Shown: positions 57,840-64,000 of the stretch, in pieces
Layout of the letters: each line of letters begins with the position of its first letter
Position numbering within the stretch: the first letter of the stretch is position 1
Assembly (NCBI GenBank): GCA_041398225.1
Contig: JAWKVD010000018.1
Coordinates: forward strand, 1-64,000
Direction: 5' to 3'
Source of the DNA: JAWKVD01 sp041398225
Lineage (GTDB): Bacteria; Pseudomonadota; Alphaproteobacteria; Caulobacterales; Hyphomonadaceae
DNA: 64,000 bases
Notes under the pieces: model-generated
Told to the model about the DNA's origin: nothing
Seen by the model: the letters and a program-made list of their open reading frames with translations, nothing else
The model's database searches: none
Translations under genes and position numbers: made by a program

Positions 57840-59198
57840 ATGAGCACCCAGACCGGTATCGCGGATCGTCTCCGCTTCATGATGATAGACGATCGCGCGC
57901 AGGCAGCGTTACGCGAAATGGCGCCCTTGGTGACGGATGCGTTGCCCGGCGTTCTCCTCCAGTTTTACGATCACATCCGGCGCTGGGGGCAGGTCTCGCA
58001 CCTCTTCGCCAACGATGCGGCGATGACCCATGCTGCACAGAAGCAGGTGGAGCACTGGTCCATCATTCTGCGTGGCGATTTCGGGCCGGACTATGTGGCT
58101 TCGGTTCGGCGCATCGGCTTGACGCACAACCGCATCGGCTTGGAGCCGCGTTGGTACATCGCCGGCTACAACTTCATTGTCGAACGGGTTGTCCGGCTGC
58201 TTGCCAAGCACGCCTACACCCGCAAGGGCGTTAAGGACCCGGCGCAACGCGAGGCGGAAGCCGAGCGTCTGATCGGCGCCTTCACGCGAGCCGCCATGCT
58301 TGACATGGACTTCGCCATCTCGATCTATCTGGAAGCTGGCGAAGAGGACAAGAAAAAGGCGATGCATGACATCGCCAACAAGTTCGAGAGCGGGGTCGGC
58401 GATATCGTTCAGACGGTCGCTTCGGCGGCTACTGAACTTGAGCAGACGGCACGCACCATGGCCAAGATCGCGGAAGCCACCACCGGAAAGGCGATCGCCG
58501 TGTCGGCCGCCGCCGAAGAGGCGACTTCCAACGTGACGTTGGTCGCCTCCTCAACCGAGGAAATGGGGCAATCCGTCGCCGAGATCGCGGGTCAGGTGAG
58601 TCATGCTTCGCGAATTGCGTCTAGCGCCGTGGTGAAGGCCCGGACGACCAACGAGACCATGTCGGAGTTGTCGCGAGCCGCCGAAAAGATTGGTGAAGTT
58701 GTTTCGCTGATTTCGGATATTGCCGCGCAGACCAACCTTCTTGCTCTCAACGCTACGATCGAGAGCGCGCGTGCAGGCGAGGCCGGTCGTGGCTTCGCTG
58801 TTGTGGCGGCGGAAGTGAAGTCGCTCGCCGGTCAGACGGCCAAGGCGACCGAGGAAATCGGCGCGCAGATCTCCGCCATGCAGGCGATCGCCAAGCAGTC
58901 AGTTGAGGCGATCGTCAACATCCAGACGACGATCAACGAAATCGACAGCGTGTCGGCCGCGATCAACGCGGCGGTTGAAGAGCAAACTGCGACCACGAAG
59001 GAGATCTCGCGCAACACGCACGAGGCCGCCACTGGGACGCAGGATGTTACTTCCAACATCACCGAAGTTCAGCGCGACGCATCGGAAACGGGCGTTGCGG
59101 CGACCCAGGTTGTGGACGCAGCGACGGAGCTTGGGCGCCAGGCCGAGCAACTCCGCGCTCAAGTCGGCGACTTCCTGGTTTCGATCCGCGCCGCCTGA
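57840..59198 (+). CDS. globin-coupled methyl-accepting chemotaxis protein, soluble
   Basis: 452 residues without hydrophobic segments, so cytoplasmic. The N-terminal about 170 residues are a protoglobin sensor with proximal haem His96 ([19 protein letters not shown]); a linker with SQ/AT-rich repeats leads to the chemoreceptor signalling domain whose hairpin tip reads [21 protein letters not shown]. It senses oxygen or NO and controls CheA. No other che genes are present. ATG 57840 fits the family start; TTG 57792 and GTG 57798 would add 14-16 residues. Confidence 0.92.
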   Translation: MSTQTGIADRLRFMMIDDRAQAALREMAPLVTDALPGVLLQFYDHIRRWGQVSHLFANDAAMTHAAQKQVEHWSIILRGDFGPDYVASVRRIGLTHNRIGLEPRWYIAGYNFIVERVVRLLAKHAYTRKGVKDPAQREAEAERLIGAFTRAAMLDMDFAISIYLEAGEEDKKKAMHDIANKFESGVGDIVQTVASAATELEQTARTMAKIAEATTGKAIAVSAAAEEATSNVTLVASSTEEMGQSVAEIAGQVSHASRIASSAVVKARTTNETMSELSRAAEKIGEVVSLISDIAAQTNLLALNATIESARAGEAGRGFAVVAAEVKSLAGQTAKATEEIGAQISAMQAIAKQSVEAIVNIQTTINEIDSVSAAINAAVEEQTATTKEISRNTHEAATGTQDVTSNITEVQRDASETGVAATQVVDAATELGRQAEQLRAQVGDFLVSIRAA

Positions 59199-59247
59199 CG
59201 CTTCAACGACGGCTACTGACGGAATCAAGGGGCTTCAGCGCTCCGGT

Positions 59248-59280
59248 GATGGCCGCCCTCGGGCGGCCATCTGCTTTTTT
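59248..59280 (+). terminator. intrinsic terminator after the chemoreceptor gene
   Basis: GATGGCCGCC pairs with GGCGGCCATC (10 bp, CTCG loop at 59258-59261) and TGCTTTTTT follows. It begins 50 bases after the stop codon. A strong, canonical rho-independent terminator. Confidence 0.93.
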
Positions 59281-59556
59281 GCGTGAAAATTCTGGCTTCT
59301 CTCGGCATCACGATTTCTGAACGCCAATTTCATGAGACCCCAAAGTTTAAGAAAACGGGCTCAAAAATTAACGCTTTAGAAATCTCTGTCGGCCAAAGTC
59401 TCTATCGAGCAACGGGCACTCCTGCTTCTCCTGCCGTCCCGGGCTCTTCTGGCGAGCGCTGCGTTGTCCCCCCTCCCGCGCGCCTCGCTCAGCGAAGGCC
59501 GCGCCTGTTCCCCCGCAGGCGCGGCCACTCGTTTTGGAGATGAGCGACAAGCGGTT
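59281..59556. other. gene-free stretch between chemoreceptor terminator and pgsA end
   Basis: About 275 bases. The first part is AT-rich (about 59284-59390); then a GC-rich 11-bp stem, GGCCGCGCCTG (59497-59507) with CAGGCGCGGCC (59516-59526), followed on the plus strand by ACTCGTTTTGG. It may be a weak second terminator; it does not give a U-run for pgsA, which ends at 59557 on the other strand. No gene. Confidence 0.5.
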
Positions 59557-60177
59557 TCAAGATTTGCCCGCGCGAGACTTCTGCGCCATGGCGGCTAGAT
59601 ACTGCAGTCCGGAGATCGCCGACATCGCCGCGGCGATTGCGAGCAGGATCGCCGAGAGTTCGAACGCGATATCCGGCGCCGGATTGGTGTCCCGCCCGGC
59701 AAGCCGGACCCCTTCCGGGGCTGCGACAATCAGGATTGGGATAGCCACAGCCACCAGTTCGACTGTCGTTTTCCACTTGGCTAGCGATGAAACACGCACG
59801 CCTTCGCCGTCCGGCGACGTCAGCCGCAGAACCGTGATCAACAGATCGCGAACAATGATCACTCCCGAGGAGACAGCGACCAACCGCCACATGGGGGTGC
59901 CCTGGGTCCATGCCAGGTAGCTGACAACGACAAGCGGCAGCCCAACCAGCGCCTTGTCGGCGATCGGGTCCAGCACGCGGCCAAGCTTCGACTCGCCGTT
60001 GAAGGCGCGTGCCGCCATCCCGTCGAACAGGTCGGTGAGTGCGGCCGTCACGAACAGAATCGCCGCCAGCACCGCCCATCCCTGGTTGGGGTCGTCAGCC
60101 GCTGCCAACAGAGCCCACGCAACCACCGGCGCCAGCAAAAGACGCACGAGAGTTAGCAGGTTCGCCAAATGCTTCAT
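59557..60177 (-). CDS. pgsA: CDP-diacylglycerol-glycerol-3-phosphate 3-phosphatidyltransferase
   Basis: 206-residue CDP-alcohol phosphatidyltransferase with five or six membrane segments. The catalytic motif D-x2-D-G-x2-A-R-x8-G-x3-D-x3-D is complete: Asp49, Asp52, Arg57, Gly66, Asp70, Asp74. It makes phosphatidylglycerol phosphate in the inner membrane. Divergent from the TonB receptor gene. No other phospholipid genes beside it. Confidence 0.92.
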   Translation of the reverse strand: MKHLANLLTLVRLLLAPVVAWALLAAADDPNQGWAVLAAILFVTAALTDLFDGMAARAFNGESKLGRVLDPIADKALVGLPLVVVSYLAWTQGTPMWRLVAVSSGVIIVRDLLITVLRLTSPDGEGVRVSSLAKWKTTVELVAVAIPILIVAAPEGVRLAGRDTNPAPDIAFELSAILLAIAAAMSAISGLQYLAAMAQKSRAGKS

Positions 60178-60293
60178 GGCAGCTCACAGTCGGTTTCGCG
60201 GGCGTTGCACCGTCATTGATATAGAGCCGGCATTCGTTCGTCCCCCGGGGAATCTGGTTTGAGGGCCTTGAACTTCGCCAGCGCCCGTGTACC

Positions 60294-60311
60294 GTTACGA
60301 TATAACATTAT
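60294..60311 (+). promoter_or_regulatory. candidate Zur operator before the TonB receptor
   Basis: GTTACGATATAACATTAT matches the known alphaproteobacterial/enteric Zur consensus GTTATGTTATAACATAAC at 14 of 18 positions and sits 13 bases before the receptor ATG. Zur represses zinc uptake genes when zinc is plentiful. The match is by eye. Confidence 0.6.
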
Positions 60312-60324
60312 CGGAGACTCCCTG

Positions 60325-62328
60325 ATGCGCGTGATACTTTGCGTGGCGGCCGCCACGGCGATGACGGATGCCGCTTTGGCTCAGGAGCCCCCGGGTGAAG
60401 GCGCGCGGCAACCGGAAGTCGTAATTGTCACGGGTGTAGGCCCAGCCAGGACGACGGACGAACTGATCGGCAATACGACCGCGCTGACATCTGGAGAGAT
60501 TGCCGAAAAACTGGATGGCGGACTGGGCGACACGTTGTCGAGTTTGCCGGGCGTGTCCTCGACGTCGTTTGGTCCGGGTGCGAGCCGTCCCATCATTCGC
60601 GGCCTCGGCGCTGAGCGCGTGCAGGTCCTGACGAACGGTATCGGCGTCATCGATGCGTCCGCCGCAAGCCCCGACCATGCGGTGAACGCCGATCCTTTGG
60701 GGGCCGAGCGCATCGAGATTTTGCGCGGCCCGGCTTCGCTGGCCTATGGCGGCGGCGCTTCGGGCGGCGTGGTGAACGTTATCGATGGTCTGATCGTCGA
60801 ATCGCTGCCCGACCAGCCCTTCAAGGCGATGGCGTACGGCGCGCTGAGCAGCGCCGACGATGGTCGGCAGATCGCCGGCCGCGTAACGGGAACGATGGGG
60901 CAGTTCGTGGGCGTGGTGAGCGGCAACTATCGCAAATCCAGCGACGTCGACATTCCCGGCTTTGCATATTCCGACGCTCGTCGTGCTGCGGAAATCGAGG
61001 ACGGCGCGGACCCCGCGGACTTTGCGCGAGACCAGCTTCCGAACTCTTTTGTTGACGACAGCTCTCTCAGCGCGGGTCTGTCCTGGGTTGGAGACCGGGC
61101 CTTTCTTGGGGGCGCGGTACGTCAGGCCGACAACAAATACGGCATCGTCGCAGAGGAGACCGCATTCATCGATATGCAGCAGACGCGTTACGATCTACGT
61201 GGCGGCCTGCGGTTCGACGATGCATGGCTGAAATCGGTGACGCTTTCCGGCTCAAAGGCGGATTACGAGCATACCGAGTTCGAGGCCCCGGGCGAGCCCG
61301 GCACACTATTCAAGAGCAACGGCTGGGAAGGGCGTCTGGAGGCCGAGCATGCGCCCATCGGCGGCGTCAGCGGCAGTTTCGGGGTGCAGGCCTTCGACAA
61401 GGATTTTGCGGCGATCGGTGAGGACTCCCTGATCGGCCCGACCAATACCAAACAGACGGGCTTGTTTGTCTACGAAGTCTATGACGCGGGTGATTGGGGG
61501 CTTGAGGGCGGGCTGCGGTATGACCAGGTCGACGTCGACAATATCGACTTCGGCAAGCGCAGCTTCGAACCCTTGAACGCCTCGTTTGGCGCGCACATGC
61601 ACGTGGGTGACAATATCTTCTTGGGCGCGTCCATCGCGCGTACCGAACGTGCTCCGACAGACATCGAACTGTTCGCGGACGGGCCGCACCCGGCTACGGC
61701 GCAGTATGAGGTCGGCGACGACACGCTCGGGATCGAGAAGGGGGTGAGCGGCGAACTCAATGCGCGCTGGGAAGGGGTGAGCACGAATCTTCAGGCCAGC
61801 CTCTATCGCTATGATTTCGACAGCTTCATCTATCTGCGCGACACCGGCGCTGTTGAGGCGGGTGAAGAAGAGGACTTGCCGGTCTTCCAGTACACGCAGG
61901 CAGGCGCGACCTTCGACGGATTTGAGATCACCGGCGACACGGATCTTGGGGCGGCGATCGGAGCCGACTGGAGTCTCGACGGTTCGATGGATTTCGTGCG
62001 GGCGAAACTCAAGGCGGGGGGCGATCTCCCACGCATTCCTCCAATGTCGGCGACCTTGGGGCTGACGGGGCAATTTGAGCTTGTGAAGACTAGGCTGGAG
62101 GCTGAATACGGCGCCAGCCAGGACCATACGGCCGCTTTCGAAACCGAGACGCCGGAATATCTCGTTCTCAATGCAGGCATCAGCTACGACATGACGGAAC
62201 ATCTCCGCCTCATGCTCGACTTGCGCAACCTGACCGATGAGGAAGTGCGGGTGGCGGCTTCGCCGCTGAAAGACATAGCGCCGCTGCCAGGCCGCAATGT
62301 GCGCATCGCCTTGCGGGCGGAGTTCTAG
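60325..62328 (+). CDS. TonB-dependent receptor, ZnuD-like zinc receptor candidate
   Basis: 667-residue outer-membrane receptor. Signal peptide ending ALAQ (about 19-20). The plug holds LGDTLSSLPGVSSTSFGPGASRPIIRGLG and SPDHAVNADPLGAERIEILRGPASLAYGGGASGGVVNVID, the latter very like ZnuD plugs (DHAV...P...IE.LRGPA). The barrel ends with Phe (LRAEF), as usual. No His-rich loop of the kind in ZnuD is seen. The Zur-like site upstream supports a zinc role. ATG 60325 has GGAG about 7 bases upstream. A DMT-type gene follows at 62474. Confidence 0.88.
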   Translation: MRVILCVAAATAMTDAALAQEPPGEGARQPEVVIVTGVGPARTTDELIGNTTALTSGEIAEKLDGGLGDTLSSLPGVSSTSFGPGASRPIIRGLGAERVQVLTNGIGVIDASAASPDHAVNADPLGAERIEILRGPASLAYGGGASGGVVNVIDGLIVESLPDQPFKAMAYGALSSADDGRQIAGRVTGTMGQFVGVVSGNYRKSSDVDIPGFAYSDARRAAEIEDGADPADFARDQLPNSFVDDSSLSAGLSWVGDRAFLGGAVRQADNKYGIVAEETAFIDMQQTRYDLRGGLRFDDAWLKSVTLSGSKADYEHTEFEAPGEPGTLFKSNGWEGRLEAEHAPIGGVSGSFGVQAFDKDFAAIGEDSLIGPTNTKQTGLFVYEVYDAGDWGLEGGLRYDQVDVDNIDFGKRSFEPLNASFGAHMHVGDNIFLGASIARTERAPTDIELFADGPHPATAQYEVGDDTLGIEKGVSGELNARWEGVSTNLQASLYRYDFDSFIYLRDTGAVEAGEEEDLPVFQYTQAGATFDGFEITGDTDLGAAIGADWSLDGSMDFVRAKLKAGGDLPRIPPMSATLGLTGQFELVKTRLEAEYGASQDHTAAFETETPEYLVLNAGISYDMTEHLRLMLDLRNLTDEEVRVAASPLKDIAPLPGRNVRIALRAEF

Positions 62329-62473
62329 GCCGCACTTCGCTAAAGGTGGAGGCGATCCGCGTCGACAGGTGAGAAACCCTTATCGGTTTCCTGCTTGTCG
62401 GCCGCAATCTGCACGCTCACATAAGTGCCGCCGGCGCAAAAGGAGCGCCGGGCGCGGATGGAGGGCGCGGATC

Positions 62474-62929
62474 GTGGGGTTCAATTCAATCATCGTTTTT
62501 GTCGCCTGGTCGGCGATGGCGGGTATTTCGGTACCCGTTATGGCGAGCATGACCGGCACGTTGGGGCGCAGTCTCGCGAGCCCTGCCTACGGCGCCCTGG
62601 TGGCGGTTTTGATCGGATTGGCTGGCGTGATTGTGACGCTGTTGGCGATCCGGGCGCCGGCGCCATCAGGCGGCGCGTTCGCGTCGGTTCCAGCATGGGC
62701 CTATGCAGGCGGGCTCGGCATGGCGTTCTACGCGCTCAGCGCGGCTTTTGTGACGCCACGCTTCGGTGTCGGCAACTTCGTAATTTGCGTGGTGCTCGCG
62801 CAGTTGGTGATGTCGTCGGTGATCGACCAGTTCGGTCTGTTCGGCGCGCCTGTGAATCCGATGAGCCTGCGCCGCGTCGTCGGGTTGGTGCTGCTTGGAG
62901 GCGGTGCGGCCCTGGTGGCGCTGAAGTAG
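62474..62929 (+). CDS. DMT-superfamily small membrane protein (DUF606/YdcZ-like)
   Basis: 151 residues with five hydrophobic segments; the last segment (PMSLRRVVGLVLLGGGAALV) is typical of the YdcZ/DUF606 branch of the drug/metabolite transporters. GTG 62474 has GGAGGG about 9 bases upstream and is preferred; the frame is open further back without homology. It lies 145 bases after the TonB receptor gene. Substrate unknown. Confidence 0.8.
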   Translation: MGFNSIIVFVAWSAMAGISVPVMASMTGTLGRSLASPAYGALVAVLIGLAGVIVTLLAIRAPAPSGGAFASVPAWAYAGGLGMAFYALSAAFVTPRFGVGNFVICVVLAQLVMSSVIDQFGLFGAPVNPMSLRRVVGLVLLGGGAALVALK

Positions 62930-62962
62930 GGCGCCCCCGAGATTGAACGCGAACGGCGATAC

Positions 62963-63754
62963 CTACGCTGTGGGTTTGGGGGGGACGATCGGCAACGATG
63001 ACGACAAGCCGCCGTCGACAACCAGCGCATGGCCATTGATATAGCTGGCGTCGCTTGATGCGAGGAACAGTGCGGCCCGGGCGATTTCCTCAGGTTGGCC
63101 GTAGCGCCGCAGCGGATTGAGTTGGCCAATCATCGCCTCCTTGCCGCGTTCACGGGCCCGATCGAACAGAGGCTTGGTCATTCCGGTCTCAATCAGGCCG
63201 GGGCAGATCGCGTTCACGCGCACATTGCTGCCGGCGAGATTCTGGCAAGCGGTTGTGACCATGTTGATCACGCCGGCCTTGGAAGCAGAGTAGGCGGGGC
63301 TACCCGCCCCCGAACGCAAGCCGGCCACGCTGGCGGTGCACACGATGGCGCCGCCGCCTTGTTTGGCCATCATCGGGCCGCCGTGCTGGATCGCCAGCAT
63401 CGGACCAATGAGATTGACCTGCAGGATCTGTTTCCACTGCTCCTCGAGTTGTTCGAAGAAAGACGGAACGCCGCCAGAGATGCCGGCGTTCGCATAGATG
63501 ACATCAAGTGAGCCGCCCTTTTCGGCTGCGAAGTCCAGCAAGGCTTTGACTTCGCTTGAGTTGCCGGCATCCATCACAATGCCCCAGCCCTCGCCGCCCG
63601 CCGCTTCCACAGCTTCGACAGTCTTGTGCACATCGACCGAGCGGTCTGCAGCAAACACTTTTGCGCCCTCAGAGGCGAACAGAAGGGCGGAGGCTCTCCC
63701 GATGCCGGAAGCAGCGCCCGTGACAACGACAGTCTTGTTCTCGAAACGGCTCAT
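62963..63754 (-). CDS. short-chain dehydrogenase/reductase
   Basis: 263-residue classical SDR. Cofactor motif TGAASGIGRA at about 12-21, NAG at about 90, catalytic Ser in CTASVAGL, Tyr/Lys in YSASKAG. Ends INGHALVVDGG. The substrate cannot be told. Convergent with the DMT-type gene. ATG 63754 starts the homology. Confidence 0.88.
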   Translation of the reverse strand: MSRFENKTVVVTGAASGIGRASALLFASEGAKVFAADRSVDVHKTVEAVEAAGGEGWGIVMDAGNSSEVKALLDFAAEKGGSLDVIYANAGISGGVPSFFEQLEEQWKQILQVNLIGPMLAIQHGGPMMAKQGGGAIVCTASVAGLRSGAGSPAYSASKAGVINMVTTACQNLAGSNVRVNAICPGLIETGMTKPLFDRARERGKEAMIGQLNPLRRYGQPEEIARAALFLASSDASYINGHALVVDGGLSSSLPIVPPKPTA

Positions 63755-63921
63755 GGCGCGAAATCCCCATTATGATCTCTGACGCCGGTTTAGAGCGCTG
63801 GCGCCTCAAGTCAAAGCGATGGGTATGCGGCTGGCGCGCCGGACGCCGGGCTTTCCTTGCGGCGGCTTGCGTTCATGGGGCTGGGTGTGTCTGATGCGCA
63901 GCCTGCAGGGGAGCTCCAGAA

Positions 63922-64000
63922 ATGTCGCAAATGTCCGTCCGGCTTCTTTTTTCGGCAGGATTCGCCTTGCTGCTCGCGGCCTGTTCGCCCGGCGGCCAGC
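63922..64000 (+). CDS. lipoprotein gene, 5' end only
   Basis: The window ends 26 codons into a frame that begins MSQMSVRLLFSAGFALLLAACS, a complete lipoprotein signal peptide with lipobox LAAC. GGGGAG lies about 8 bases before ATG 63922; ATG 63931 is an alternative. The mature part is outside the window, so the product cannot be named. Confidence 0.6.
   Translation, partial: MSQMSVRLLFSAGFALLLAACSPGGQ

Overview
The window is chromosomal DNA from a high-GC alphaproteobacterium. The evidence is the 16S-tRNA-Ile-tRNA-Ala-23S-5S-tRNA-fMet order of the rRNA operon, a helix-9 extension in the 23S gene, split gcvPA/gcvPB genes behind a tandem glycine riboswitch, and Fur- and Zur-like operators of alphaproteobacterial type. 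Gene content (two-subunit-type acyl-CoA dehydrogenases, fused indolepyruvate oxidoreductase, TonB receptor, host-attachment-family proteins) would suit the Caulobacterales/Hyphomonadaceae/Parvularculaceae neighbourhood, but I cannot fix the genus from sequence reading alone.

Layout. 1-4890: 3' part of an rRNA operon ending in tRNA-fMet and a strong terminator. 5.2-8.1 kb: a three-gene ABC export cassette (FtsX-type permease, ATPase, lipoprotein membrane-fusion protein). 8.1-9.6 kb (minus): a secreted cadherin/PQQ-type sugar dehydrogenase lipoprotein. 9.8-11.9 kb: feoA-feoB ferrous iron uptake with a candidate Fur site. 12-13.4 kb: small accessory enzymes. 13.6-14.2 kb: a GIY-YIG nuclease gene bracketed by two inverted copies of a roughly 110-bp palindromic repeat, followed by a hairpin-rich gene-free stretch. 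15-17.6 kb: YceI lipoprotein and an M48 protease with a C-terminal TerB-like domain. 17.7-22.6 kb (minus): glycine cleavage operon riboswitch-gcvT-gcvH-gcvPA-gcvPB, in which gcvPA carries a frameshift. 23-25.4 kb: panD, a SIMPL-domain protein, tRNA-Ile2(CAU), small envelope proteins. 25.5-30.5 kb (minus): fatty/acyl-CoA catabolism block (SDR, two acyl-CoA dehydrogenases, DsbA-type isomerase, SGNH-like protein). 30.6-37.7 kb: glycosyltransferase, threonine aldolase, GGDEF-EAL protein, secreted MORN-repeat protein, small lipoprotein. 37.8-44.4 kb: mnmA, MOSC protein, dodecin-like protein, two host-attachment-family proteins around a thiolase, serine hydrolase, Lrp regulator. 44.5-49.4 kb: fused indolepyruvate oxidoreductase divergent from the Lrp gene, an LhgO-like flavoenzyme, tRNA-Met. 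49.5-54 kb (minus): H-NS-family protein, glutathione-dependent formaldehyde oxidation operon (adhC-gfa-fghA), HAD phosphatase, SDR. 54.3-57.7 kb: valine catabolism genes mmsA and mmsB with a DUF2306 membrane gene between. 57.8-60.2 kb: soluble globin-coupled chemoreceptor and pgsA. 60.3-62.9 kb: TonB receptor preceded by a Zur-box-like palindrome, and a DMT-type membrane protein. 63-64 kb: SDR and the start of a lipoprotein gene.

Functionally the region is mostly housekeeping and catabolic. The best candidates for something not well described are the GIY-YIG gene inside inverted palindromic repeats (13619-14238), the hairpin cluster at 14411-14500, the frameshift that joins gcvPA and gcvPB into one open frame, and the pairing of a Zur-like site with a zinc-receptor-like TonB protein.
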